A stretch of 49,940 bases of DNA from Gammaproteobacteria bacterium (GTDB lineage Bacteria > Pseudomonadota > Gammaproteobacteria > UBA6429 > Thiohalophilaceae), in assembly GCA_022712915.1 (NCBI GenBank), contig JAFLJQ010000251.1:1-49940 (forward strand), read 5' to 3'. Below the pieces are notes generated by a model. It was not told where the DNA came from, ran no database searches, and saw only the letters and a list, made by a program, of their open reading frames with translations. Numbering within the stretch: the stretch's first letter is position 1; every line of letters starts with the position of its first letter. A program made the position numbers and the translations under genes. This document shows, piece by piece, positions 8,771-17,614 of this stretch.

Positions 8771-9880
8771 TTATGATCGAGCTTGGCCGGCGGAAACGGA
8801 AATGTCGACGGTCTCATCCTCGTTAAAGCGTTGTGGTTTACTGGATAGCCAGGCATTCCAGCCGATGATGGTTGCTTGTTTTGCACCTAACTGGATTTTG
8901 TCTGGAATATCCCGGCGTTTTACTCGAATGCTAAAGTCGTAGTCATATTCCATGCCGACATATAAACGTATTAATTCATCCAGTGCCTTCAGGGTACGCG
9001 TACCGGGGGCGAAGCTATGTAGCTGTTGTTGATTTAACGGCCCCAGGATGATGCGGATTTTCCCCTGAGCAAACCAGCCGTTTTTACCCAACATGAAATT
9101 GCGACCCAGACAGTTATTTTGGCCCTGCGGATTTTCGCGGCCGGGTAAACGGGTGCGCACATCTTTGATCAGATTTTGCCATTGCCCAACAAATTCTTTT
9201 ATCTCTACAGGAATATCAAAATGGTGTTTGAGGATCTGTTTCAGGCCAGTGGCCGTGCGGATCTGTTGTGTAAATAGTCCGCTGTAATAAATCAGGGATT
9301 CATCACGAGTATAAAGTCGGTTTGTCAGCCCCTGGGTTCCCAGTCCAATCAGTGACAGTAAGACTTGTGAATGATGATCCTTGTCTTTGTTAAGGGGCTC
9401 ATGTAGTTTTTTTCGTTCATATTCTATGGGCAATCGGTACTTACTGGCCGCCTGATAGAATAATGAGATTGTCCTATGGTTGAATATATCGAAAAAATTT
9501 CGTATTGACTCGTCTTTTATTTTGAGTCGTTGCAGGATTATTTCAGTATAGTGATATGGCAATACACCCATGGCACCGGATAGTCCCATGAAGTTTATGT
9601 TCATATGCCATTGTTTGTTACCCGATTTGCGTTGCAGCGGTTTGATCGATTTTATTTCAGACGTTGGAAAGCTAAGGCTTTGCTGGGTATGGAAGCGTAT
9701 TGCTTCCGTACCGGGAGGCGTAAAGCGAGCTACAGGTCGGGCCAATTTTTTGGGATCTTTTTCACTTTGCGTAGCTGCCCGTTCCAACAGGCGAACGGCC
9801 TGAACGAATGAAAAAGACTGGGGACTTTCGGCCAGTTTTTGTATTACAGGAGAACTTTTTCGCCAGCGCGTGGTGGACAT
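8771..9880 (-). CDS. tssG: T6SS baseplate protein TssG
   Basis: This protein of 369 residues matches TssG (VasB/ImpH). The N-terminus has L-A-E-S-P-Q-S-F-S-F-V-Q-A-V-R-L-L-E-R, the family signature. Other conserved stretches are M-N-F-M-G-L-S-G-A-M-G-V-L-P-Y-H-Y, F-F-D-I-F-N-H-R-T-I-S-L-F-Y, and near the C-terminus F-A-P-G-T-R-T-L-K-A-L. TssG forms the core of the baseplate wedge with TssF, TssE and TssK on the cytoplasmic face of the inner membrane complex. The start lies inside the 3' end of tssF (37-base overlap), which implies translational coupling and equal dosage. Length is normal for the family and nothing is missing. Confidence 0.96.
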   Translation of the reverse strand: MSTTRWRKSSPVIQKLAESPQSFSFVQAVRLLERAATQSEKDPKKLARPVARFTPPGTEAIRFHTQQSLSFPTSEIKSIKPLQRKSGNKQWHMNINFMGLSGAMGVLPYHYTEIILQRLKIKDESIRNFFDIFNHRTISLFYQAASKYRLPIEYERKKLHEPLNKDKDHHSQVLLSLIGLGTQGLTNRLYTRDESLIYYSGLFTQQIRTATGLKQILKHHFDIPVEIKEFVGQWQNLIKDVRTRLPGRENPQGQNNCLGRNFMLGKNGWFAQGKIRIILGPLNQQQLHSFAPGTRTLKALDELIRLYVGMEYDYDFSIRVKRRDIPDKIQLGAKQATIIGWNAWLSSKPQRFNEDETVDISVSAGQARS

Positions 9881-11679
9881 TTCTTAAGGTATCCTTCTTT
9901 GTTTCTTAGTTTAACCAGAACTCGGGTAAATGAATTAATGGAGCAATACAATGCAAAAAAGTGTTCCAGTATGGAAGCAAATAAATAGGCACTGCTACCG
10001 GTTAATTGACTACCATCCAGTTCAATTTCGACTTCTATTCCACGGCACATGGTGGCATGTCCATCAATGGTTAATGGTGCACTGATGGGGCGTGCATCAA
10101 CCGATAGGATGGATTCTATTAATCCTCGTGTCACGGATGATTCTCTAAAATCATACAGGCGTAAAATTTCTTTTAATGCCTCCGTGGCATCATCTCTTCC
10201 GGTCAGGGATAGGTGGTTTAGGTTCAGGTGTGAGATCAAACGCCAACGAGCATGGTTTCGCATTGGAGGTCGAATAACGGAGGATGGCTGTGTTACGCAG
10301 CGAATTCGTTCAACGGGGGGCGCGCAATCGACACCTTGCAATTTAGGTTGTGTTGATGAAAAAGGCAGTTTTTCGGGTAAGTTCCGATTGCTGCAAGTTG
10401 ATTTAATAATGAGTGTTCGGTCATCTGGAATATTCGGGTTAAATTGCAGATCCACCAGGCTCAGAAAAACGTCTGTACCATCATCTCGATGATAGGCACT
10501 CATTTTGGCATTGCGTCGATTGGCTAACCAATAGGCGTAGTTATTTGAATCCTGATATTTGTGATTTAAACCATAAAAGGGTAAATAGTTTTCTTCTTCG
10601 CCCGTTGTTGATGTGGCTGTTACCTCGTCTACAGAGTAGACCTCATAACCTATTGGGCGGCGTGCGTCAGGAATTATTTGGTATTCTAGTTGTGTATGAT
10701 CCAGTTTAATGGGGTCTGTTCTGTGTTCAAACAGATTTACCGCTGGGGTACATCCTAATAAAAATGTTTCTTCCGATATATTATGTTCCAGTTCAACATC
10801 AGATGAACCAAGATAAATATAGAGTTCCAGTTTGTTAGTGGCATTTTCCGGGATTTTTTTCGCCAGATTCATGATATCAATAAACATAAATTTTTCAGGA
10901 AAGACAAAATATTCTGTTAAGAGACGATAGCCCAGAAATGAGGAGTCAGGATAGGGCAACAGGCCATCATCTAAATTGAAGCCGACGGGTTGAATGGCAT
11001 TTTTACCCAGAAAGATGGGTGCGGTGTTTTCTTCACCAACAGACATCACAATGTTATGACAGTCATTAAGCAGAAGCTGATAGAGCGGGTTTATATGTTG
11101 TGGTTGGCCCTTAAGGTAAAAACGAAGTTTTTCAGGTTTCATTTCTGCAAAGGTTATTTCATCGGTATAGGTTTCAAGGCAGAGTTTTAATACACCTCCG
11201 GCACCTTTTACTTCTGTTGAACCGGGTGTGGTGAAAGGACGGCCGATTAGGCTGGCATCTGTCACTGTGATGGGAAAGAGTTCTGTTGGATAGATGGTTG
11301 AGAATCGACAGTTTTCACCTTGAAACTGTTCTGTTTCAAGGAGTGTATTTTTTTCAAGTCGGTACTTTGATTCCAGTTGTTCTTTATCGCCGACAAACTG
11401 CACAATGGTGCTTGACGGAATGGGGCGCTGATAATGTGGAAAGAGTACGCGTAGTAGGGCATCGCTCAATTCCGGGAAGTCATCATCTAGTTTGTGCTGG
11501 ATGCGTGCATTGAGATAGGCAAAACTTTCAATCAATCGAGATACGTGAGGATCTTCAATTGTGTCAGAGTTGATGCCCAGACGACCGGCAATTTTCGGAT
11601 GTTCTTCTGCAAACTCGCTGCCGAGCTGTCTTATGAAGGCCAGTTCTTTTTCGTAATAGGGGAGTAATTCGTCAGCCAT
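9844..11679 (-). CDS. tssF: T6SS baseplate protein TssF
   Basis: TssF (VasA/ImpG) of 611 residues. It begins M-A-D-E-L-L-P-Y-Y-E-K-E-L-A-F-I-R, which is diagnostic, followed by F-A-E-E-H-P-K-I-A-G-R-L-G. Near residue 65 it has L-I-E-S-F-A-Y-L-N-A-R-I. The C-terminal half has the conserved G-L-N-H-K-Y (about 360) and a closing R-G-I-E-V-E-I-E-L-D-G ... L-F-A-S-I-L-E-H-F-F-A-L-Y motif. It builds the T6SS baseplate wedge with TssG and TssE. Its start codon overlaps the end of tssE by 8 bases and its end overlaps tssG by 37 bases, so tssE-tssF-tssG is one coupled translation unit. Length and motif order are normal. Confidence 0.97.
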   Translation of the reverse strand: MADELLPYYEKELAFIRQLGSEFAEEHPKIAGRLGINSDTIEDPHVSRLIESFAYLNARIQHKLDDDFPELSDALLRVLFPHYQRPIPSSTIVQFVGDKEQLESKYRLEKNTLLETEQFQGENCRFSTIYPTELFPITVTDASLIGRPFTTPGSTEVKGAGGVLKLCLETYTDEITFAEMKPEKLRFYLKGQPQHINPLYQLLLNDCHNIVMSVGEENTAPIFLGKNAIQPVGFNLDDGLLPYPDSSFLGYRLLTEYFVFPEKFMFIDIMNLAKKIPENATNKLELYIYLGSSDVELEHNISEETFLLGCTPAVNLFEHRTDPIKLDHTQLEYQIIPDARRPIGYEVYSVDEVTATSTTGEEENYLPFYGLNHKYQDSNNYAYWLANRRNAKMSAYHRDDGTDVFLSLVDLQFNPNIPDDRTLIIKSTCSNRNLPEKLPFSSTQPKLQGVDCAPPVERIRCVTQPSSVIRPPMRNHARWRLISHLNLNHLSLTGRDDATEALKEILRLYDFRESSVTRGLIESILSVDARPISAPLTIDGHATMCRGIEVEIELDGSQLTGSSAYLFASILEHFFALYCSINSFTRVLVKLRNKEGYLKKCPPRAGEKVLL

Positions 11680-12169
11680 GGCCTATTTCTTTTACACTTA
11701 CGTTACGGGTTACGGATTCAAGTACAGAGTCAAAAATGACCACTTCAGGTGCTGGATCGGCATACAAAACGGCATCGATCCTGAAACGGAGTGTTCGGTC
11801 TGTATTGTCTTTATTATCCAGATATTGCACTTTTACAGTTTTAAATCTGGGTTCATATTGGCGAAGTATTATTTCAAGTTTATGGGTGAATTCTTTGCGT
11901 TTATCACTATCAACAATATTGACTGTTGCCAGATCTGGCATACCATAATTCAGCAATGACTTCTCAATTTGTTTATATTCTTCTGGTGGTTCTACAACTC
12001 TGAAGCGAGAGTTTAATAAATGTTCCAAATCACGACGCACACTGCTTCTTAAATCTTTTAACCGCTGATGTTTGCCCGGATCGATCTCGGTCTGATTATG
12101 TGGTTCATCATCCATTAATCTGTCCAGAATTGAGGGCCTAAGTTTTTTCTTTTTATCTACGCGTGCCAT
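11672..12169 (-). CDS. tssE: T6SS gp25-like baseplate protein TssE
   Basis: This protein of 165 residues belongs to the gp25-like lysozyme family that initiates sheath assembly at the baseplate. Visible signatures are S-I-L-D-R-L-M-D-D near the start, the helix L-K-D-L-R-S-S-V-R-R-D-L-E-H-L-L-N-S-R, the loop S-L-L-N-Y-G-M-P-D-L, and near residue 105 the conserved I-x-x-x-E-P-R/F segment, here L-R-Q-Y-E-P-R-F. The charged lysine-rich start (V-D-K-K-K-K-L-R-P) is usual. It begins two bases after the second tssC-like gene and overlaps tssF by 8 bases. Confidence is high. Confidence 0.95.
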   Translation of the reverse strand: MARVDKKKKLRPSILDRLMDDEPHNQTEIDPGKHQRLKDLRSSVRRDLEHLLNSRFRVVEPPEEYKQIEKSLLNYGMPDLATVNIVDSDKRKEFTHKLEIILRQYEPRFKTVKVQYLDNKDNTDRTLRFRIDAVLYADPAPEVVIFDSVLESVTRNVSVKEIGHG

Positions 12170-12171
12170 TT

Positions 12172-13695
12172 TTAACCCGCTGCGGCCAGTTCTGTAACAA
12201 GTTCAAGATCTGACACCATTTGGTCAAGTTGGTAATGGGGTCGTAAATGAATGACACAGACATATTCACCTGGTTTGGCTGGATGTTCTTTGACATTAAC
12301 GGCGGCTTCTCGCAAAGGATAACGGGCCTGTTCTTCCCAGTCCAGATCATCTCGACCGGTTGTGTATTTGAATAACCACTCACGTAAGTGCTCTTCACAG
12401 TCCGCAGCAGTGGCAAATGAACCTACTTTGTCACGAATCATGACCTTGATATAATGGGCGATGCGTGAACCGCATAAAATATGTTGCAGCATAGCGGACA
12501 ACTTTGCATTAACATTGGCGTCCTGATTGGAATAGTTCTTGGGATTTTGGATGGACTGGTTGTTATAAAATGCTGTAAAGGGTGTGTCATAGCATTGGCA
12601 GAGAGGCATTAGGCCGAGATCACTCAGTTCACGTTCGAGGCTGTCTGTAATGACTACATCAGTAACCGGTTTGTGGGCGATTTCATCCGCATCGGTTGCA
12701 AAACAGTCAACGGGTAAATTTGTCAGTAGTCCACCCGAAATATGGTTGCGGGGCACACCACGGATATGACCAAACCAGCCGACATTGGTGAACTCACGTA
12801 TCAGGATACTCGCCATGGCATAGGCCGCATTACCCCATAGATAATTTTCCAGGCCTGCGTTATGTGATTTTTCGTAGAAATAAATACCTTTATAGGAACC
12901 GGGGCGGGTTCGGTAGGGCAGACGCATGAGCATGCGTGGAACGGTCAATGCAACAAATCTTGAATCGGGTTTGTCACGCAAGGCTCGCCATTTAATATAT
13001 TCCTGTTGATTAAAAATAGTTTGCAGGTTTAATGGTAAACCCAGAGTCGAAAAATCATCTACGCCAAACAGTTCACTTGATGCAGCAGCAATAAAGGGTG
13101 CAAATGAGGCGGCGGCAATTTGTGATAGGCCTTCAAGTGTGGAGATGTCATCATGTCGGTGTTTTTTAGAAATTTTGTGGCTGATTTCATAATCACCGAT
13201 GATGACGCCATAGGGTTCGCCCCCTGGGGTGCCATATTCTTCGCTATATATTTTTTTGAATAACTGACTTTGATCAAAGTCCAGTGCACGACTGATATCC
13301 CTCACCACCTCAGCCCAGCTAATATCCAGCAATCTTATTTTAATGTTAAGCGCACCATCTGCCTGAACGGCCAGAAACCAGAGTCCTCGCCAGGAGGCTT
13401 CCAGTTTTTGGAAGCGTTCATGGTGGATAATAAGATTCAGCTGATCATTTATGAGTTCGTCAATATTGGCGATGGCTCTGTGAAGCGTGTTGGTAATATC
13501 CTGTTTTGTTTTTATTTGAGCCAGATTTTCATGTTCAATCAGCCAGTACAGCAGTGCCCGCCTGGTATCGGTTTCTTGGAGAAATTCGTCAAGATTGGTG
13601 ATATAGGCCTGACGAGAATACAGTTCGTCCAGATTGACGTCCTTTGAAGACGTGTCTGATTGAACGGGCGTGCTTGGAGTGCTTGTGGATGACAC
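12172..13695 (-). CDS. second TssC-like sheath protein (TssC paralogue, ImpD type)
   Basis: This protein of 507 residues is clearly homologous to the neighbouring TssC along its whole length. Shared stretches include H-E-R-F-Q-K-L-E-A-S-W-R-G-L, A-L-D-F-D-Q-S-Q-L-F-K-K-I-Y, G-G-E-P-Y-G-V-I-I-G-D-Y-E, Y-I-K-W-R-A-L-R-D-K-P-D-S-R-F and M-I-R-D-K-V-G-S-F. The sequences differ at many positions, so this is an old paralogue, not a recent copy. The start is GTG, since no ATG is available near the N-terminus. A 9-bp perfect hairpin lies in the 50-base gap in front of it. Some T6SS loci carry such a second TssC (called ImpD in rhizobia). Its exact role is not settled. It could be a sheath-cap, baseplate-proximal or alternative subunit. 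Confidence 0.93.
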   Translation of the reverse strand: MSSTSTPSTPVQSDTSSKDVNLDELYSRQAYITNLDEFLQETDTRRALLYWLIEHENLAQIKTKQDITNTLHRAIANIDELINDQLNLIIHHERFQKLEASWRGLWFLAVQADGALNIKIRLLDISWAEVVRDISRALDFDQSQLFKKIYSEEYGTPGGEPYGVIIGDYEISHKISKKHRHDDISTLEGLSQIAAASFAPFIAAASSELFGVDDFSTLGLPLNLQTIFNQQEYIKWRALRDKPDSRFVALTVPRMLMRLPYRTRPGSYKGIYFYEKSHNAGLENYLWGNAAYAMASILIREFTNVGWFGHIRGVPRNHISGGLLTNLPVDCFATDADEIAHKPVTDVVITDSLERELSDLGLMPLCQCYDTPFTAFYNNQSIQNPKNYSNQDANVNAKLSAMLQHILCGSRIAHYIKVMIRDKVGSFATAADCEEHLREWLFKYTTGRDDLDWEEQARYPLREAAVNVKEHPAKPGEYVCVIHLRPHYQLDQMVSDLELVTELAAAG

Positions 13696-13716
13696 AGAAA
13701 TTCCATTTTAAATGCA

Positions 13717-13738
13717 GCGGGGATCGTGTGATCCCCGC
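13717..13738 (-). promoter_or_regulatory. intercistronic RNA hairpin between the two tssC genes
   Basis: GCGGGGATC - GTGT - GATCCCCGC forms a perfect 9-bp, GC-rich stem with a 4-base loop just after the tssC stop codon. On the minus strand it is followed by TGCATTTAAAATGG, which has no real U-tract, so it is a poor Rho-independent terminator. More likely it is a 3' stabiliser or partial attenuator that sets a high ratio of tssB-tssC message to downstream messages. The function is inferred. Confidence 0.6.
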
Positions 13739-13745
13739 AAACATA

Positions 13746-15233
13746 TTAACCTGCTTTCGGAATGTTTGCGACGAGTCGCAATGAAGCTGTTAGTTCTTCC
13801 ATTTGCAGCCATGGACGCATCCAGGCAATAGCACTGAAGACACCGGGTTGGCCTGGTACTTCTTTCACTTCAACGGAGGCTTCTGCTAGTGGGAAGCGAG
13901 CCTTCATTTCGGCACTGGCACCTGGTGTGGCATTGACATAGTTGGCGATCCAGCGATTGAGCCATTCTTCAGCATCGGCGGCTTCCATGAAGGAACCGAC
14001 CTTATCGCGTGCCATGACCTTGAGGAAATGAGCGATACGAGCGGTGGCCATGATGTAGGGCAGGCGCGCTGAAATGGCGGCATTGGCCGTGGCATCCGGG
14101 TCATCAAACTTCTTGGGTTTCTGGGTTGTTTGTGCTCCGAAGAATACGGCATAGTCTGTATTTTTGTAGTGGCACAGTGGTAGGAAGCCTAATTTACTGA
14201 GTTCTGCTTCGCGACGATCAGTGATGCCGATTTCAGTTGGGCATTTTTGATCCATATCACCATCATCACTGATGAAGACATGACTAGGCAGACCTTCAAC
14301 TTTACCACCACCTTCGGCACCACGAATGCTGGTACACCAGCCATATTCGGCAAAGGAACGGGTAAGGGTTGTACCCATGGTGTAGGCGGCATTCATCCAG
14401 CAGTATTGTTCGTGCCCGGCTTCAAGCTGTCGACCATCATTATCTACATTAGCTTCTTCAAAATTGAATGCTTCAACAGGCTTGGTGGAGGCACCATACG
14501 GTAGACGAGCCAGTACACGTGGCATGGTCAGGGTTACAAAGCGTGAATCCTCTGTATCCCGGAAACTGCGCCATTTAATGTATTCCGCTGAATCAAATAT
14601 TTTTTCAAGATCACGTGGCTTGGATAATTCGGTAAAGCTATCAAAGCCAAACATTTGTGGTGCTGTCGCGGAAATGAACGGGCAGAAACCGGCGGCAGCA
14701 ATATTTGAGACATTACTTAACAGATCAATGTCATCTGGGTGAGAAGAGAATTCATAGTCACCAATGAGAGCGGCATAGGGTTCACCACCGGCGATACCGA
14801 ATTCACTTTCGTAGATCTTTTTAAATGTCTGGCTTTGGTCAAACTCAACGGCCTTTTCCAAATCCTTGGCCAGTTCTTTCTTGCTGAGATTCATCATGCG
14901 AATTTTCAGCTGGGTACTGGTTTCAGAGTTCATTATGAGATGGTTCAGACCGCGCCATGAACCTTCCAGCTTCTGAAATTTTTCATTTTTCATTACCGCA
15001 GATAACTGCTTGGACATGACGGCATCAATGGCGGCAATAGCGGCATTGATGGTGACCGTGAGATTCTTGTCCCACTTGACGGTTCCATTCATGGCCTCTT
15101 GAGTCAGGGTCTTTAACAATTCCGTAGTTTCATCACCCGGAGTTTGTTTGGTTGCGTCAATAGCCTGTTCCAGAAAACTGATTTCTACCGCTTCGGCAGC
15201 TTCCTGGGTTCCTGCTTCAGTTTCAGTACTCAT
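13746..15233 (-). CDS. tssC: T6SS contractile sheath large subunit TssC
   Basis: TssC (VipB/EvpB) of 495 residues forms the contractile sheath with TssB around the Hcp tube. Signature segments in order are [14 protein letters not shown] near 88, [13 protein letters not shown] near 130, [14 protein letters not shown] near 150, [15 protein letters not shown] near 220, W-M-N-A-A-Y near 280 and [14 protein letters not shown] near 405. The C-terminal [11 protein letters not shown] closes the typical domain. Its ATG overlaps the TAA of tssB (TAATG), as expected for subunits needed in equal amounts. Of the two TssC-like genes this is the canonical one. Confidence 0.97.
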   Translation of the reverse strand: MSTETEAGTQEAAEAVEISFLEQAIDATKQTPGDETTELLKTLTQEAMNGTVKWDKNLTVTINAAIAAIDAVMSKQLSAVMKNEKFQKLEGSWRGLNHLIMNSETSTQLKIRMMNLSKKELAKDLEKAVEFDQSQTFKKIYESEFGIAGGEPYAALIGDYEFSSHPDDIDLLSNVSNIAAAGFCPFISATAPQMFGFDSFTELSKPRDLEKIFDSAEYIKWRSFRDTEDSRFVTLTMPRVLARLPYGASTKPVEAFNFEEANVDNDGRQLEAGHEQYCWMNAAYTMGTTLTRSFAEYGWCTSIRGAEGGGKVEGLPSHVFISDDGDMDQKCPTEIGITDRREAELSKLGFLPLCHYKNTDYAVFFGAQTTQKPKKFDDPDATANAAISARLPYIMATARIAHFLKVMARDKVGSFMEAADAEEWLNRWIANYVNATPGASAEMKARFPLAEASVEVKEVPGQPGVFSAIAWMRPWLQMEELTASLRLVANIPKAG

Positions 15234-15757
15234 TATTTGTCACCTTCATCGCTAGCTTCGCCTTCACCTATGCCTAGCTCGCCAGATAGCGATGACATGG
15301 CATCTGCATTGCTTAATACATTTTCAAGAATGCTTTCGAGATCTTCGGACCGATCTGCCTTGGTCAGCAGGTCGCGTAGTTTGTTACGTGTATCAAGCAG
15401 TTTTTTCAGTGGCTCAACATTCTCTACTACTCTGTGAGGTTCAAAATCTTCCATGCTCTTGAAATTCAGGTTGACGCCAATTTCGCTGCCATCGTCTTGC
15501 AGGGTATTTTCGACCTTCATCTGTAGTTCAGGGGAAATGTTGCGCATAACTTCATTGAAGTTGTCGCGGTCAATACTGGAGAATTTGCGATCCTTCAGGG
15601 GTTTCTTGTTGGCATTATCACCGGAATAGTCGCCCATTACACCCATCACAAAAGGGAGTTCCTTCTCGGCTACAGCACCGTTGGTTTCTACATCATAGGT
15701 GATATGTACTCGTGGTTTCCGTACACGTTTAAGTTTGTCATGAATGCTCTCGGCCAT
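15233..15757 (-). CDS. tssB: T6SS contractile sheath small subunit TssB
   Basis: TssB (VipA) of 174 residues. The start [24 protein letters not shown] and the following [14 protein letters not shown] are family hallmarks. [15 protein letters not shown] and F-E-P-H-R-V-V also match. It pairs with TssC in the sheath, and its C-terminal helix is normally bound by the TssC partner. The C-terminus is rich in Glu and Gly ([10 protein letters not shown]). The start lies 56 bases after tssA, and the stop is shared with the start of tssC. Confidence 0.97.
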   Translation of the reverse strand: MAESIHDKLKRVRKPRVHITYDVETNGAVAEKELPFVMGVMGDYSGDNANKKPLKDRKFSSIDRDNFNEVMRNISPELQMKVENTLQDDGSEIGVNLNFKSMEDFEPHRVVENVEPLKKLLDTRNKLRDLLTKADRSEDLESILENVLSNADAMSSLSGELGIGEGEASDEGDK

Positions 15758-15813
15758 GGTTATTTCCTCTGTTATTCAGTCTAAATTTATTAAGTTACTT
15801 ATACAAACTCGGC

Positions 15814-16932
15814 TTAATCATCATCCGTTTTTACACCGGTTAATGAACCGTAAAAATCCCGGGATGATGAATCCGGGATCAGTTCTTTCATCAGCTCATT
15901 AAGATCCATATCTCCCCAGCGAACAGCTTTATCGATGATATAGGAGATTGGTGAGTGGGGTTCTGTTTTGCGGAAAAAATCAGCAATGCCATTCAGATGC
16001 CTGAAGGCGTCAGCGCGGGTCTTGATGGAACCCGATATGGTAACGATACCGGATGCTTGTCCTTCTGCCGCCATGCCGTCTCCATCAAGTTCGCCTATCT
16101 CTTCTTCATTTGACGATTCAGCCGGTAATTTAAATCGTGCTACGTGTTTGATAACACTTAAGGCGTCTTCCAATGTGCTGATAATGTTGCTGGTTGGAGG
16201 GGCCTCATGTGTACCACAGAGCTTATCTAATGCCTCGCTGATCTGCCGATATTCATTGATTGACATCGAGATGTCATCACGCAGGTTAATAAAAAATTCT
16301 TCACTGGAATGGGATACGGCATTTTCAATATCCTCCAGGCTATAACCAATTTTTGCGGCCTTTTTATTGCGTGTATTATCGTCAGCAATTTTATGGATAT
16401 CCAGGGCTTGTTTGTATTGCCAGAAACTGAAAGGACCCGGGTCGCTGCCTTCCGTAATGATGACATTTCGAATAGGTGCGATGAGTACGCCTTCTGCCCC
16501 TTCACCATTTAGACCACTGAGTGATGCCACTCGTGTCTCGATTCCGTCTTCTTCATCGGGTAGTGGGTAGAGGTTATCCCAGTAGCTATCTATTAATTGG
16601 TGAATGATGCTAAAGCCATCGCGCAGCCCCTGGAAACCGGCTCGGCGTATTAATGCTTCGGTGTACCAACTGGCAACTTCAAGATCTTTGGTGTGGCTCT
16701 TGAGAATTTCAGGGGCCAGTTCGAGGATTTTGTGCCAGTATTCCATGGCTTCATTGCTACTATCATCAAACATACTGTGGCGTTCGGCTGCACGTGCCGC
16801 ACTGCGAGCATCTTTGATACTGTTATATATAGATGAAGAGGAGGGATCCTGGCGAATATCACTTCCTACTGAATTATCATCAGTAATAGGGGAAACCAGA
16901 CTTTCTATATCGATAAATGCGGGTGATGGCAT
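15814..16932 (-). CDS. tssA: T6SS assembly protein TssA
   Basis: This protein of 372 residues has an N-terminal ImpA_N domain (about residues 40-160). Signatures are E-A-M-E-Y-W-H-K-I-L-E-L-A-P-E-I-L, D-L-E-V-A-S-W-Y-T-E-A-L-I-R-R-A-G-F-x-G-L, and Y-W-D-N-L-Y-P-L-P-D-E-E-D-G-I-E-T-R. TssA primes baseplate and tail tube-sheath assembly. The C-terminal third is variable in this family and here ends with a helical R-A-D-A-F-R-H-L-N-G-I-A-D-F-F-R-K-T-E-P-H-S-P segment typical of the short TssA class. It is the first gene of the minus-strand operon. A strong AGGAGAGGAAAAGGAA stretch lies directly before the ATG. Confidence 0.95.
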   Translation of the reverse strand: MPSPAFIDIESLVSPITDDNSVGSDIRQDPSSSSIYNSIKDARSAARAAERHSMFDDSSNEAMEYWHKILELAPEILKSHTKDLEVASWYTEALIRRAGFQGLRDGFSIIHQLIDSYWDNLYPLPDEEDGIETRVASLSGLNGEGAEGVLIAPIRNVIITEGSDPGPFSFWQYKQALDIHKIADDNTRNKKAAKIGYSLEDIENAVSHSSEEFFINLRDDISMSINEYRQISEALDKLCGTHEAPPTSNIISTLEDALSVIKHVARFKLPAESSNEEEIGELDGDGMAAEGQASGIVTISGSIKTRADAFRHLNGIADFFRKTEPHSPISYIIDKAVRWGDMDLNELMKELIPDSSSRDFYGSLTGVKTDDD

Positions 16933-17164
16933 GTTCCTTTTCCTCTCCTTATTATATGGTTAGTCACACCGTGCCAGTAATTGATGTTTTGGGCTTTTGG
17001 GTGATTCGCTCATTCCTGCGGGGCATCCATTCGGTCTCAATTTAAACCTACTTTGTAGAGATCCTTTTTTGGCTATTAATCTTATTATCTTGTGTTGTTT
17101 AAAGATTTTCCTATGCGACACCAAACTTGATTTTTTTACGCTTTTATAAGGTATCAGCATAATG

Positions 17165-17193
17165 ATGTAAAGAGCTGATTACATTTTGTTCAA
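17165..17193 (-). promoter_or_regulatory. possible promoter for the tssA operon
   Basis: On the minus strand TTGAAC (17193-17188) is followed after 17 bases by TTACAT (17170-17165). The -35 is good, the -10 is only fair, and a 5' leader of about 230 bases would follow. This is a visual match only. Confidence 0.25.
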
Positions 17194-17233
17194 AAATAAT
17201 TAGCTATCTTCGATATCACTTAATTTTAGTGTT

Positions 17234-17250
17234 CAATTCTGTCAGAATTG
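17234..17250. promoter_or_regulatory. 17-bp hyphenated palindrome, operator-like
   Basis: CAATTCTG-T-CAGAATTG has 8-base arms that are exact reverse complements around one central base. It lies about 40 bases upstream of the possible tssA-side -35. That is a suitable place for a dimeric transcription factor. No regulator gene is found next to it. Confidence 0.45.
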
Positions 17251-17409
17251 TAGGCAAATTTAGAATCCATCTAAACTGTCTCTTGGTTGAGTTGATCTAA
17301 TCGGCCTTGAGTTTAACACTGGTTATATTTTATACAAAGTTTTAAGGCTTTGTCCACATATTTTTTGTTGCATTGTTTGGTTAAATTTGATTCAATTTGT
17401 TCGAGCTAT

Positions 17410-17418
17410 TGGTATACT
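17410..17418 (+). promoter_or_regulatory. possible extended -10 promoter for the tagH-tonB operon
   Basis: TGGTATACT combines the TGn extension with a near-consensus -10 (TATACT). No good -35 is present at the right distance, which is acceptable for extended -10 promoters. Transcription would start near 17425. Confidence 0.35.
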
Positions 17419-17468
17419 ACATGCCAGTTTAAGTTCAAACAATAATATCTTTATATATTACGAATATA

Positions 17469-17486
17469 ACTTAAATATATTTAAGT
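17469..17486. promoter_or_regulatory. 18-bp perfect palindrome downstream of the rightward promoter
   Basis: ACTTAAATATATTTAAGT is an exact 18-base palindrome, starting about 50 bases after the candidate -10 and lying in the presumed leader of the right operon. Its position suits a repressor or a nucleoid-protein site. Such AT palindromes can arise by chance in AT-rich DNA, hence the modest confidence. Confidence 0.4.
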
Positions 17487-17614
17487 CATGTTTAATTATT
17501 TAATGGTGAGAATGAAGTGAACACGTTTATAGTTCAATCACAATAGGGTTTATTTAGTACAGAATTTGTAATAAATATGTTGAAATTTGAAAGCTATATC
17601 AGGATGATATTTCT

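Larger units (their letters stand above)
16933..17614. promoter_or_regulatory. 682-base divergent control region between the two T6SS operons
   Basis: There is no gene here, only AT-rich DNA from which a block of about 16 kb runs left and one of about 15 kb runs right. It contains two clear palindromes (17234-17250 and 17469-17486), a weaker inverted repeat TTTAGA-n5-TCTAAA (17259-17275), a possible extended -10 for the right operon and a weak -35/-10 pair for the left one. The long untranslated leader of the right operon (roughly 190 bases) leaves room for regulation at the RNA level. No sigma-54 motif was noticed. Confidence 0.6.

Noticed and set aside
13717-13738. Rho-independent terminator at the tssC hairpin
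   Set aside because: No U-tract follows on the minus strand and the downstream genes (tssE, F, G, H) are needed for the same machine. It is kept as a stabiliser/attenuator candidate only.
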